Position numbers and translations under genes: made by a program. The notes beneath the pieces are model-generated. The model was not told where the DNA came from and searched no databases. It was given only the letters and a program-made list of their open reading frames with translations. This document shows, piece after piece, positions 41,754-49,914 of a DNA stretch of 49,914 nucleotides (positions within the stretch are counted from its first letter, which is position 1; every line of letters starts with the position of its first letter). This DNA is from Halobacteriovoraceae bacterium (GTDB lineage Bacteria > Bdellovibrionota > Bacteriovoracia > Bacteriovoracales > Bacteriovoracaceae): the NCBI GenBank assembly GCA_002718735.1, contig PBFR01000020.1:1-49914 (forward strand). Direction: 5' to 3'.

Positions 41754-43244
41754 TTATTGGTAGTAATCCTTAGGGTTAATCTCGTACTTCTCTATTTTTC
41801 TTAGAAGTGTCTTTTTCGGGATATTGGCATTAAGTGCCGTTTGATTAATCTTCCCTTTATTTAGCTTCAATGCCTGCTCAATAAATTCTTGTTCAAACTT
41901 ATCCTTTGCAGCCTGAAAATCTAATTTTATCTCTCCGTCTTCTTTTTCAGCAAAGGTAAACTGATACTGGGAATTATCAACCTCTGTTGGGTCTTTGTCT
42001 AATACGGAGTTTTGAATCCCTTTAAAGTCTATAATTGGGTCTTCTGACTCATTTTCGTGAGTTGATTTGTTTCCAGAGATAATTTTTTGTGGAAGTGAAC
42101 TTTCCGAGATGTAGTCTCCACTCTCCATTATAAAGCAGTGCTCAATCGTATTTCTTAATTCTCTAATGTTTCCAGGCCAAGAATATTCTTGCATTATTTT
42201 AATTGCCTCAGGAGTTACACCGCTTACCTCCAAGCTATGCACATTATTAAAGTAGTTCACGTAATAGTTTACTAAGTGCGGTATATCAGATTGCCTCTCA
42301 CGCAGTGGTGGAAGATATACAGGAAGAACATTAAGCCTGTAAAATAAGTCTTCTCTAAAATCTCCGGTTTTAATCATCTCTTCAAATGGCTTATGTGAGG
42401 CTGCAATAATTCTAACATCCACAGAAATTTCTCGGTTTGATCCCACAGGAGTAAATTTCTTTTCTTGCAGTACTCTAAGTAACTTAACCTGCATAGATGG
42501 AGAGATATCCCCGATTTCATCCAGAAATAATGTACCGCCTTCAGCGTATTGAAACTTTCCAATTTTTCGTTGATCAGCTCCGGTAAAGGCTCCTTTTTCA
42601 TGCCCAAATAGCTCCGACTCGATCAAGTTGTCAGAAATTGCACCACAGTTAACAGCAACGAATTTATTGTCTTTTCTTGGACCGTTGAAATGGATGGCCT
42701 TGGCAACTAGTTCTTTACCAGTACCAGACTCACCTCTAATTAAAACTGGTGTATTAACCTTGGCAAGTTTTCCAATAACGTTAAATACCTTTTGCATTGA
42801 ATTTGATTCGCCTACAAACTTGTCATCGTTCGAGTCACCCAATGAAAGAGTTGGAGCTGAAAATGCGGTAGTTTCAACCATTGATCTTGCTTTAAGTGCT
42901 CTCTTAATTAAAGCAACAAGATTGTCTGATGTTATTGGCTTTTCCAGGTAATTGAATGCGCCCTCTTTTACGGCCTTGACTGCGTCTGACACATTAGAAT
43001 AAGCTGTTAGAACTAAGACAATAATAGAAGGGTCGTGTTTTTTAATCTCACTTAAGGCCTCAATACCATCCATTTCGGGCATGTTTACATCCATTACCAC
43101 TAGATCGTATTTTTCTCTGTATACTGCGTTCACAGCTTCTTTACCATTATCTGCCACATCAACATTGAAGTGATGAAACTCCAGGGCCTGCTTTACCGAT
43201 TGCTGTAAAACCTTGTCATCATCAACTACGAGTACCTTATGCAT
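41754..43244 (-). CDS. NtrC-type sigma-54-activating response regulator
   Basis: A 496-aa response regulator: receiver domain (about 1-120) with phosphoacceptor D52 (VMDVNMPEMDG) and K104-type lysine, then an AAA+ domain with Walker A RGESGTGKELVAKAIH (about 165-180) and the GAFTGA loop (about 215-222) that contacts sigma-54. A linker of about 60 residues follows, then a Fis-type DNA-binding helix-turn-helix (LNKGKINQTALNANIPKKTL) at the end. The kinase gene lies 14 bp upstream and is the probable partner. The target promoters are unknown; the sigma-54 promoter before flgF is one candidate in this window, with no direct evidence. Confidence 0.94.
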   Translation of the reverse strand: MHKVLVVDDDKVLQQSVKQALEFHHFNVDVADNGKEAVNAVYREKYDLVVMDVNMPEMDGIEALSEIKKHDPSIIVLVLTAYSNVSDAVKAVKEGAFNYLEKPITSDNLVALIKRALKARSMVETTAFSAPTLSLGDSNDDKFVGESNSMQKVFNVIGKLAKVNTPVLIRGESGTGKELVAKAIHFNGPRKDNKFVAVNCGAISDNLIESELFGHEKGAFTGADQRKIGKFQYAEGGTLFLDEIGDISPSMQVKLLRVLQEKKFTPVGSNREISVDVRIIAASHKPFEEMIKTGDFREDLFYRLNVLPVYLPPLRERQSDIPHLVNYYVNYFNNVHSLEVSGVTPEAIKIMQEYSWPGNIRELRNTIEHCFIMESGDYISESSLPQKIISGNKSTHENESEDPIIDFKGIQNSVLDKDPTEVDNSQYQFTFAEKEDGEIKLDFQAAKDKFEQEFIEQALKLNKGKINQTALNANIPKKTLLRKIEKYEINPKDYYQ

Positions 43245-43258
43245 TTATTGCTCCCTGA

Positions 43259-45136
43259 TTATTCATTTTTCAATTTTATCAAAAAAGTTGTTCCTTCATT
43301 GGGCTTGGATGAGACCTCAATGTGACCATGGTGCAACTCGATAAAGTATTTTACCAAATAAAGCCCAAGCCCTGAACCCTTAATTTTATGGCTATCATCG
43401 TTCTTTACCCGATAAAATTTATCAAAAATAAAGTCCAAATCTTTCTCATCAATGCCTTTCCCAGTATCTTTTATTTCGATGTATACCCACTGTTCATCAT
43501 CCCAGGATTTAACAAAAACTTCGCTGCCATCTCCTGCATATTTAATTGCATTTCCAATTAAGTTTGCAAGGACTCTATTTATTAAGACCACATCCAACTT
43601 GATTGGATATAACGGAGCCAACTCAGTGTGTATTTTCATATTGTGGGCGTTGGCCTCAAATTTAAGTTTACCAACCGTCTGCTCAATCAAGGTGTTTATG
43701 TCCTTATTCTCCAGACGAAGGGTAATGTCTCTAGATTCAATTTTAGTTAAATCAAGGATTGATGTAATAAAATTATTGAGTTCCTCTGTTGAATAAACAA
43801 TGTTGTCTAGCAATTCCTTTTGCTTTGGTTCATTTCGATACTGATTTCTCAGGATGTCTGCAATACCAGCAATTTTGGCGACAGGTGTTTTTAGATCGTG
43901 ACTCATCAGTGAGATAAAGTTCTGTTTAAGCATATCCACCTTCTTAAGCATTTTTGCTTCTTCTTGGATCGCGTAGCGGGTTTGATACTCACCAATGGCC
44001 CTAAAAGGAACCCAGATATAGTAAACAACAAATATGCTTAAAATAATGTGGGACAGCTTTAGCCACACTCCACTACCGATGTACAAGAAATAGGCCAAAG
44101 AAAACATACTTAACATTATTGTTACTGTTATCAGTAGGCCTTTGGTGGGTTGCACTTTCGAAATTATAAAAGATAGAAGAATTGCTAACAATACTGCTAT
44201 AAAATCAGTTATCCAATCGGGTGCCCTAATAACTGTCAAATCAGTAATTAGAGAGCGAATTATTTGTGCATGGACATTTATTTTAGGCGCTTTTACCTCC
44301 TCCTTGCCAAAAGGAGTGTTAACAAAGTCTCCAGCGTTGGATAAGTACTGTGAGCCTACCAAAACAATTTTATCCTTAAAGAACTCCTTGGGGAAGTTGC
44401 CCACTACGACCCTGTGAAACGGTATGCTTGTCACGGCATCATATGATGCAGGGTCTGCTCCGAATCGAAACATCGCAAATGTTGCGTCTGCTTCTCTGTT
44501 ATAGTACGAGCCTTGATATTCTGCTGCCTCCAGGGTTTCAAGATTTTTTTCTTGTTGATATTTTCTAGCGATCCACAGATGAAGTGAGTCTTCCCCCGAG
44601 ATATTTAAAATAACTCTTCTTGTTACATCATCCTTTGAGAATACATTCCCATCTTTATTTATCAGGGCCAAAGAATAGCCTAGGTCTGCCAAGTTCTCTG
44701 GAGGTATTTGCTCACCCCATGCATCTTTGTCAGTTCCAAATCTAAAGGTTCCCTCATTTTGAGAGTACTTTAAAAGCATATCGTGGAAGGTTTCTGCGTA
44801 CTTTGTTTCCACCTTAGTTTCAGGCTCTAAAAATGGAATCAAGTAGGACACAATCCCAGGTTTTGCATCTAAGAGTTTATTTAAAAAGCGAACGTGTGTT
44901 GCGTAAGTGTATGGATAAATCTCTCCTAAAAACTGATCACTCTCTTCATCCATCGTAATTACAACAACTTCTTCAGGCTCTGATGCAACAAAGTCGGCCT
45001 TTGACCATAAGTCGTAAAAGATGGCGTCTAGAGAATTAAAGGAGTATTGAATTAAAATAAGAATGAAGATTATTGTAAAAAATAGTGGATACAGGTTGTT
45101 GTATTCAATGTTTTTAAACTTTTCTAGTAGCTTCAT
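43259..45136 (-). CDS. CHASE2-domain sensor histidine kinase
   Basis: A 625-aa inner-membrane kinase. After an N-terminal membrane helix (about 16-34) comes a CHASE2 extracytoplasmic sensor (about 40-300, including FFKDKIVLVGSQYLSNAGDF and the final PKINVHAQIIRSLI). Three more membrane helices follow (about 308-385). The HisKA domain has the phosphorylated His near 411 in SLMSHDLKTPVAKIAG. The HATPase domain has N box NRVLANLIGNAIKYA, G1 IKDTGKGID and G2 GSGLGLYLVK. Complete and probably active. CHASE2 ligands are unknown for the family. Its start shares one base with the stop of the M48-like gene. Confidence 0.94.
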   Translation of the reverse strand: MKLLEKFKNIEYNNLYPLFFTIIFILILIQYSFNSLDAIFYDLWSKADFVASEPEEVVVITMDEESDQFLGEIYPYTYATHVRFLNKLLDAKPGIVSYLIPFLEPETKVETKYAETFHDMLLKYSQNEGTFRFGTDKDAWGEQIPPENLADLGYSLALINKDGNVFSKDDVTRRVILNISGEDSLHLWIARKYQQEKNLETLEAAEYQGSYYNREADATFAMFRFGADPASYDAVTSIPFHRVVVGNFPKEFFKDKIVLVGSQYLSNAGDFVNTPFGKEEVKAPKINVHAQIIRSLITDLTVIRAPDWITDFIAVLLAILLSFIISKVQPTKGLLITVTIMLSMFSLAYFLYIGSGVWLKLSHIILSIFVVYYIWVPFRAIGEYQTRYAIQEEAKMLKKVDMLKQNFISLMSHDLKTPVAKIAGIADILRNQYRNEPKQKELLDNIVYSTEELNNFITSILDLTKIESRDITLRLENKDINTLIEQTVGKLKFEANAHNMKIHTELAPLYPIKLDVVLINRVLANLIGNAIKYAGDGSEVFVKSWDDEQWVYIEIKDTGKGIDEKDLDFIFDKFYRVKNDDSHKIKGSGLGLYLVKYFIELHHGHIEVSSKPNEGTTFLIKLKNE

Positions 45137-45918
45137 CAGTAGCTTCTTCTCAATTTTGCGTTTTCAACCACTGGAAAACTTTCCATGTAATGGACTATCA
45201 TGCTTTTTGGATTTATATTTTCAAGTAAATGGTCAAATATAAACTGACCATAGTTTAGATCCGGGTTTATATCCCTAATTGTGTGAATTACAGGAGCGAG
45301 AGCACTATCACATTCCAACTCTGGAGTAGATCTTCCAAAAATAAGGATTGCGTCAAAATAGGGTCTAAATAAGGACAAGCTGAAAAGGCTTACAATTTTA
45401 AAGATTTTTGAGTTTGTACTTATAAGAAGAAGTTTAGACCAAAATGAATAAATGGCACCCATAGTTAGTACAACAAGACCTAAGGACTTGGTCATTCTCC
45501 AGGGAGCTGATGTTTTCTTAAAGCTAACAAGGTATTCCGCAAGAGCCTCTATTGATGTTGCATTAAGCTTTGCTGCAAGCTTTCGATCCAAGACAACAGA
45601 CCACTCTCCTCGCGATTCGAAAACAAAACACTTCTGTGCCTTTCCAGAATATAGGTAGATTTTTGGTTGCTTCTCAAACCTTTTATAGGTCTCACTTTTA
45701 AGCTGTTGAAAGAGCTCTTGAAAATCGTTATCTATAATTTCAATTGCTCCCAAGAGAAACAATAATACCTTATCTATGTATAAGTAGCTGATACTCCACA
45801 AAAGAAACCACACCGCAAAGACAACGCCACGCACAACCCCATCAAAAATTAAAAATATAAATATCATCGGGAATATATTGGTGATGACCAGATGGTAAAC
45901 AGATAGTAAAAGCTTCAT
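45136..45918 (-). CDS. Membrane protein resembling an inactivated M48 (HtpX-like) peptidase
   Basis: A 260-aa protein with N-terminal membrane segments (about 5-60), then a soluble domain. Residues 85-160 follow the HtpX/M48 pattern: PKIYLYSGKAQKCFVF, a WSVVLDRKLAAKLN stretch, and an EALAEYLVSF stretch exactly where M48 enzymes have LEALLAHELAH, so HExxH is replaced by EYLVS (about 128-132). A TMGAIYSFW-type membrane helix follows. Further on, STPELECDSALAPVI resembles the R-x-x-E-x-x-AD third-ligand block, with Glu and Asp retained. It looks like a pseudo-peptidase. It is the first gene of the operon with the kinase. Similarity is by eye, hence moderate confidence. Confidence 0.6.
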   Translation of the reverse strand: MKLLLSVYHLVITNIFPMIFIFLIFDGVVRGVVFAVWFLLWSISYLYIDKVLLFLLGAIEIIDNDFQELFQQLKSETYKRFEKQPKIYLYSGKAQKCFVFESRGEWSVVLDRKLAAKLNATSIEALAEYLVSFKKTSAPWRMTKSLGLVVLTMGAIYSFWSKLLLISTNSKIFKIVSLFSLSLFRPYFDAILIFGRSTPELECDSALAPVIHTIRDINPDLNYGQFIFDHLLENINPKSMIVHYMESFPVVENAKLRRSY

Positions 45919-46077
45919 TCCATTTTTGCCTTTAAATTTAAAAACTTAGCTATATTCTACCAAGTTTTGAAAGATTTCCTATCATAATTACAGTGTCTGA
46001 GCATAGCACTCGACATTTATCCTACAAAACGCTATAAAACACCTCGCTTAAGGTATTTATCCAAGCTTAGAGGGCAT

Positions 46078-46323
46078 ATGGACAAAGAAGAGCTGGAAGC
46101 TCTACTAGAGTTGAGGGAAATTCAAACGATTCAAGAGGGTCAGAATGACAACTTGTTAATCTGCGAATGCAACTGCTTAAGCGTAAAAGATTTAAAAGAA
46201 GCGTTATTATTAGGGAACTTACAAACAGTTGATTTAGATTTTTTAAAAGAGCAACTTGGCCTAGGGAGCGGTTGTTCCTCTTGCATTAAGAACTTTGGTT
46301 CTTGGTCAAAAAAAATCTTTTAG
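46078..46323 (+). CDS. BFD-like 2Fe-2S protein
   Basis: An 81-aa protein. Residues 28-73 match the bacterioferritin-associated-ferredoxin (BFD) pattern: C29-E-C31 (LICECNCLSVKDLKEAL) and C66-S-S-C69 (GSGCSSCIKNF), about 35 residues apart. An extra cysteine, C33, follows C31. A single 2Fe-2S cluster is likely. An N-terminal acidic helix precedes the domain. It is 35 bp before the endonuclease IV-like gene on the same strand, suggesting an electron-transfer or assembly link or simple co-transcription. The ligand spacing is seen directly; the cluster is inferred. Confidence 0.75.
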   Translation: MDKEELEALLELREIQTIQEGQNDNLLICECNCLSVKDLKEALLLGNLQTVDLDFLKEQLGLGSGCSSCIKNFGSWSKKIF

Positions 46324-46358
46324 ATGCTGTTTGAAGGAAAATTAGGAAGGAGTGAGTA

Positions 46359-47195
46359 ATGTCTTTTGAAACATTATTATTTGGAACCGCGGGTGTGCCT
46401 AACAGTACAGCAAAAAAGAACAGTCCGGTAGACGGCGTCCAAAGAATTAGTGAGCTTGGCCTTGATTGTATGCAGCTAGAGTTCGCTCATGGCGTAAGAA
46501 TGAAAGAAGAGGTATCTTCCGCTTTAAGAAAAGTATCTTACGAATTAGGTGTTCCACTTACTTCTCATGGGCCATACTACATTAACTTAAACGCAAGAGA
46601 GCAAGACAAGATTGATTCTTCTGTAGAAAGAATTATCCAAACAGCAAAGATCTCTGATCTTTGTGGTGCAGAGTCTATGACTTTCCACGCAGCCTTCTAC
46701 ATGAAAGACTCTCCATACGACGTTTTTGATCTTGTTGAAAAATCAATGAATGTTATTGAAGAGAGACTTAATCGTCTTGATATTGAAATTGAGCTTAGAC
46801 CAGAACTTACTGGCAAGACTTCTCAATTTGGATCTTTAGAAGAGCTTATTTCTCTTACTAAGAATGTTATGAGTGTTAAGCCTTGTATGGACTTCTCTCA
46901 CCTATATGCAAGAACTGGCAAGTACAACACTTATGAAGAAATTAAAGAAGTTCTTGATCAACTTGAAGTTGAACTTGGAGCTGACGCTCTTAAAAACATG
47001 CACATCCATGTTTCAGGTATCAGCTCAAACTCTAAAGGCGACTTGAAGCACCTAAACCTTGAGAAATCAAAGTTTAATTGGAAAGCAATGCTACAAGCTC
47101 TTAAGGAAAAAGATTGTAGAGGTTATATGATCTCTAACTCTCCAAACCTTGAAGACGACGCTTTGATGCTTAAAGAATACTACAACGCAATTTAA
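46359..47195 (+). CDS. Endonuclease IV-like TIM-barrel protein (Nfo family, altered last metal ligand)
   Basis: A 278-aa protein of the AP endonuclease 2 / endonuclease IV superfamily, close in size to E. coli Nfo (285). Most zinc ligands are visible: H70 (LTSHGPYYI), H110 (MTFHAAF), E149 (ELRPELTGK), D178 and H181 (CMDFSHLYA), H215/H217 (MHIHVSG), D228 and H231 (GDLKHLN). The final Glu ligand, normally in an ESP segment, is N260 in ISNSPNLEDDAL. It may still cut abasic sites, or have turned to a sugar or other substrate. A strong AGGAAGGAG ribosome-binding site and a terminator flank the gene. Confidence 0.83.
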   Translation: MSFETLLFGTAGVPNSTAKKNSPVDGVQRISELGLDCMQLEFAHGVRMKEEVSSALRKVSYELGVPLTSHGPYYINLNAREQDKIDSSVERIIQTAKISDLCGAESMTFHAAFYMKDSPYDVFDLVEKSMNVIEERLNRLDIEIELRPELTGKTSQFGSLEELISLTKNVMSVKPCMDFSHLYARTGKYNTYEEIKEVLDQLEVELGADALKNMHIHVSGISSNSKGDLKHLNLEKSKFNWKAMLQALKEKDCRGYMISNSPNLEDDALMLKEYYNAI

Positions 47196-47203
47196 AAAAA
47201 CAC

Positions 47204-47228
47204 AGGCCTCCAACCGGAGGCCTTTTTT
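47204..47228. terminator. Bidirectional rho-independent terminator
   Basis: AGGCCTCC-AACC-GGAGGCCT with T-runs on both sides, between the convergent endonuclease IV-like and asnB genes. The asnB stop falls on its edge. Confidence 0.88.
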
Positions 47229-48795
47229 ATGCCCCGCTAGCTCCGTAATTAGGAAGTACTCTCGCACTTGGATCTGCAACATCACAGTTCTCCCACTCTT
47301 TATTTGGCATCCAAAAGTCTTTTATCCACTTTGCCTTTCCAGGATAGAAACCTTCAAATATATCTCTATACATCAAAGACTCTTTTGTGAAAGGAGTACC
47401 AAAATCGTACTTAACTACACCCTTTTTAAAATCTACCTCCGTATAAAGCTCTTCAGCGTAGGCCTTAATGTAATCTACCAATGAGTGGCCAACAGCATCA
47501 CTAAAGGCCGCCTTCTCTCTAAAAAGAATAGATAGTGGAAGGTAGTCACCTTCAAATGCTTTTCTTAAAAGATATTTCCCATGCCCATAAGAGTTCATTT
47601 TGAGCTTTGGATCCACACTCATTACATAACTTACAAAGTCTGAGTCGGAAAAAGGCACTCTCGCTTCAAGAGAGTGAGCACTAATACATCTATCCGCTCT
47701 TAAAACATCATAGATATAAAGCTCTTTCACTCTTTTCGCTGCTTCTCTTTGAAATTCCTCAGCACTCGGAGCAAAGTCTGTGTATTTATAACCAAAGATT
47801 TCATCAGACACTTCACCAGTCATAAGGACTTTAATATCTGTTTTCTCTTTTATGTGTTTACACACCAGATACATTCCCACACTTGCTCTGGTGGTTGTGA
47901 TATCCCAGGTCTCCAGGTGATAAATCACCTCTCTCAGTGCCTTTAATACATCGTCTTTTGTGATAATTACTTCTGTGTGCTCCGATCCAATATGATCTGC
48001 AACTTCTTTTGCATATTTTAAATCAATTGCATCTTCACTCATGCCAATTGCGAATGTTTTGATAGGAGTCTTTGAATGCTTTTGAGCAATGGCGCATACA
48101 AGAGATGAATCGAGCCCACCACTAAGAAGAAAGCCAATTGGAGCATCACTATCCATTCTTTTTATAACTGCCTCTTCAAGCTTTGTTTTTATGTTGCCGC
48201 ACACTTTTTCTAGGTCGTCTTTTAGATATTCATCTACATGGGATAGATCTAAATATGAAATGAACTCCCCATTCTTATAATAATGACCAGGAGGAAAGGG
48301 GGCTATATCTCTACACTCGCTTTGAAGTGCTTTTGCCTCCGAAGCAAAAGCTATTTCGCCTTCTTTAGTATATCCATAAAATAATGGCCTTATCCCCATT
48401 GGGTCTCTCGCAGCAAATACTTCTTCTGTTTTTTTATCGATATAGACTAAGGCATATTCTCCATCTAACTCAGCAACAAGCCCTTCAATCCCAACTTTCT
48501 CGATGATTGGAAGAATAACTTCGCAGTCGCTTTCGGATTTGTAATCAAAGGAGTACTTTTCTTTTAAGGAGCTATGATTATAAATCTCACCATTACACGC
48601 CACAGCATAATTTTCATTTAAAAAGGGCTGGTCTCCCTCTGTGCTTAAGTCCATAATCGCGAGTCTTTTAAATCCAATAGAGCTATCACCTACTTGGCTG
48701 AATCTTGTTGAGTCAGGGCCTCTGTGATGAAGCTTCTCTAGTGCCAATTCCACAACTTTTTTTTCTTTTCCCTTAAAATAAATAAATCCACACAT
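47227..48795 (-). CDS. asnB: Asparagine synthetase (glutamine-hydrolysing)
   Basis: Makes asparagine from aspartate, glutamine and ATP. The 522-aa protein has the N-terminal glutaminase domain with the nucleophile C2 (MCGFIYFKG) and HHRGPDSTRF. The synthetase domain has the PP-loop LLSGGLDSSLVCAI near 222-236. Length agrees with E. coli AsnB (554) minus some tail. Cys2 requires the methionine to be removed, and the start is fixed by it. Divergent from an Lrp/AsnC regulator, a plausible controller. Confidence 0.95.
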   Translation of the reverse strand: MCGFIYFKGKEKKVVELALEKLHHRGPDSTRFSQVGDSSIGFKRLAIMDLSTEGDQPFLNENYAVACNGEIYNHSSLKEKYSFDYKSESDCEVILPIIEKVGIEGLVAELDGEYALVYIDKKTEEVFAARDPMGIRPLFYGYTKEGEIAFASEAKALQSECRDIAPFPPGHYYKNGEFISYLDLSHVDEYLKDDLEKVCGNIKTKLEEAVIKRMDSDAPIGFLLSGGLDSSLVCAIAQKHSKTPIKTFAIGMSEDAIDLKYAKEVADHIGSEHTEVIITKDDVLKALREVIYHLETWDITTTRASVGMYLVCKHIKEKTDIKVLMTGEVSDEIFGYKYTDFAPSAEEFQREAAKRVKELYIYDVLRADRCISAHSLEARVPFSDSDFVSYVMSVDPKLKMNSYGHGKYLLRKAFEGDYLPLSILFREKAAFSDAVGHSLVDYIKAYAEELYTEVDFKKGVVKYDFGTPFTKESLMYRDIFEGFYPGKAKWIKDFWMPNKEWENCDVADPSARVLPNYGASGA

Positions 48796-48932
48796 TTCGT
48801 GCCTCCTAATTCATAAATAATCGGCAAAAACGCCACTTTAATCAACATTCAATACTTAATTTGGCTTATTTTTACGAAACTGATGCAAAAGGAGTTAAAT
48901 TAATGATAAATTAAAGAATAGAAAGGTAATAA

Positions 48933-49394
48933 ATGAAGGAAAACTACGAAATTGATAATTTAGATCGGCAAATTCTGGCCCAACTACTGAAAGATGCGAG
49001 AACTCCCTTCCTAGAAATCGCTAGAAAACTCATTGTTTCTGGTGGCACCATCCACCAAAGAATAGAAAAGCTTAAAAAAATGGGAGTCATTGAAGGAAGT
49101 AAGTTTGAATTGAATCTTCAAAAGCTTGGTTATGACGTCACTGTATTTTTAGGTATTCACCTCACAAACGCAAAAGATCTAAACATGGTCATTGAAAAGC
49201 TTAAGGCCATGCCTGAGGTAGTTGAGGCCCACTACACTACTGGTAACTATGCCCTACTGGTCAAGCTCCACACTAAAAGCATTAGAGATTTTCACGCCTT
49301 CTTAGCAGAAAGGCTTCAATCCATTGAGGCAATTCAATCAACAGAGTCTTTTATCAGCTTAGATCAACCAATTAAAAGAGAAATCACTCCGTAA
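48933..49394 (+). CDS. Lrp/AsnC-family transcriptional regulator
   Basis: A 153-aa Lrp/AsnC regulator. The N-terminal helix-turn-helix IDNLDRQILAQLLKDARTPF to IHQRIEKLKKMGVIEG is typical, followed by the RAM ligand-binding domain (about 68-150) with AKDLNMVIEKLKAMPEVVEA and HYTTGNYALLVKLHT. E. coli AsnC senses asparagine and controls asnA. Here it is divergent from asnB (137-bp gap), which suggests control of asparagine synthesis, but sequence does not prove the ligand. An AAAGG ribosome-binding site precedes the ATG. Confidence 0.93.
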   Translation: MKENYEIDNLDRQILAQLLKDARTPFLEIARKLIVSGGTIHQRIEKLKKMGVIEGSKFELNLQKLGYDVTVFLGIHLTNAKDLNMVIEKLKAMPEVVEAHYTTGNYALLVKLHTKSIRDFHAFLAERLQSIEAIQSTESFISLDQPIKREITP

Positions 49395-49403
49395 TTTTAC
49401 ATT

Positions 49404-49427
49404 AAAAAAGCCTCTCAGATTCGAGGC
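49404..49427 (-). terminator. Rho-independent terminator reading on the minus strand
   Basis: On the minus strand GCCTC-8 nt-GAGGC is followed by TTTTTT. It fits termination of a minus-strand transcript coming from the broken gene at 49461-49880. Confidence 0.6.
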
Positions 49428-49460
49428 ATTGCATAAAATGAACTTCACGACTCTACAGAA

Positions 49461-49880
49461 TTAATCACACTGCACTTCAACTATATCTAGCGGAAGCTCA
49501 TGAGTGCCAGTATACGCAATATATGTCCGTCTACTTAATCCTGGGTATAATATAGAAAACTTTCGACCAACTCCACGTTTTCAAGGGCCGCGATATCTTC
49601 AGAACATCTTTTAAAAAACTTCATTGAATTTACTGGGACAGGCTCAAGTTTTGAGCTGCTTTTCTTAAAGGTGATAATATCAAGTGCACCTGTTCTTTCA
49701 TTATATAGCCTGCAGGCTCGCTCTAGAAAGAGCTGCCATAGAAATTAGCAGCATTAGACCAATTAATGTTTTTTCAATAATTAAAATCAATACAGCTTGA
49801 GAGTTGCAACAATTAAAAGGTAATTGCTCCAAATCCTGTTCATCGATGATTTTGAGATCTTTCCTACGGCCCCATGTCAT
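49461..49880 (-). pseudogene. Possible frameshifted minus-strand gene of unknown function
   Basis: Three consecutive protein-like segments occupy different minus-strand frames, in order. The first runs from ATG at 49880 (MTWGRRKDLKIIDEQDLEQL, then a hydrophobic stretch) to a stop near 49707. The second covers about 49745-49535 (ERACRLYNERTGALDIITF onward, ending YYTQD). The third runs from about 49590 to a TAA at 49461 (GRKFSILYPGLSRRTYIAYT, ending DIVEVQCD). Together they read like one protein of about 140 aa with two frameshifts. A minus-strand terminator lies just beyond. No family was recognised, and sequencing error near the window end cannot be excluded. No intact ORF is present in 49395-49914. 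Confidence 0.4.
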
Positions 49881-49914
49881 TTAAATTATTTGGCCATCCG
49901 TCTTTTTTGTTCTA

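Overview
The window looks like a piece of chromosome from a low-GC (roughly 40 % by eye), flagellated, LPS-bearing Gram-negative bacterium. My best guess is a member of the Bdellovibrionota, closest in style to the Bacteriovoracales (Halobacteriovorax/Peredibacter-like predators). The pointers are a TIGR02147-type regulator (a family known mainly from Bdellovibrio and Fibrobacter), a fused isobutyryl-CoA mutase, many small signal-peptide proteins of no known family, a csrA-fliW pair after flgL, and lpxC/bamD/lgt/lspA envelope genes. The taxonomic call is inference; no rRNA is present. No mobile elements, CRISPR arrays or phage genes were seen.

Layout. 1-6.8 kb (minus strand): tRNA-Thr, an rRNA 2'-O-methyltransferase, proS, a small secreted protein, lpxC, then ruvC-ruvA-ruvB and a small Cys/His protein. 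6.9-9.7 kb (plus): folD-gcvT-gcvH, a one-carbon unit without gcvP, then a small helical protein. 9.7-14.7 kb (minus): xseB, a patatin-like lipoprotein that has lost its catalytic serine, a class A penicillin-binding protein and a TonB-like protein. 14.9-24.2 kb (plus): a flagellar block flgF-flgG-flgA-flgH-flgI-flgJ(N)-flgM-flgN-flgK-flgL followed by csrA and fliW. It is headed by a near-consensus sigma-54 promoter and closed by a terminator.

24.3-28.1 kb (minus): TPR protein, BamD, AI-2E-family membrane protein, cyclic-nucleotide-binding-domain protein and a TPR/SH3-like membrane protein. 28.2-30.0 kb (plus): an unknown gene and an arginine N-succinyltransferase (astA) without other AST-pathway genes. 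30.0-33.7 kb: a charged Pro/Glu-rich protein, tRNA-Asn, two small secreted proteins, a TIGR02147 regulator and a secreted protein with a HEYxG motif. 33.9-35.8 kb (minus): IscA/ErpA-type A-protein with a YgfZ-TPR fusion, an Fe-S unit. 35.9-36.7 kb: FHA-domain membrane protein.

36.7-40.4 kb (minus): the fused B12-dependent mutase IcmF followed directly by its likely cofactor supplier, a PduO-type adenosyltransferase. 40.5-45.9 kb (minus): a tightly spaced run of a membrane protein resembling an inactivated M48 peptidase, a CHASE2 histidine kinase, a sigma-54-activating response regulator, lspA and lgt. 46.1-47.2 kb (plus): a BFD-like 2Fe-2S protein and an endonuclease IV-like TIM barrel. 47.2-49.4 kb: asnB and a divergent Lrp/AsnC regulator. 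The last 500 bp hold what looks like a frameshifted minus-strand gene.

The strongest leads for something new are the pseudo-M48/CHASE2/NtrC-type/lspA/lgt locus, the dead patatin lipoprotein, and the YgfZ-TPR fusion beside IscA.
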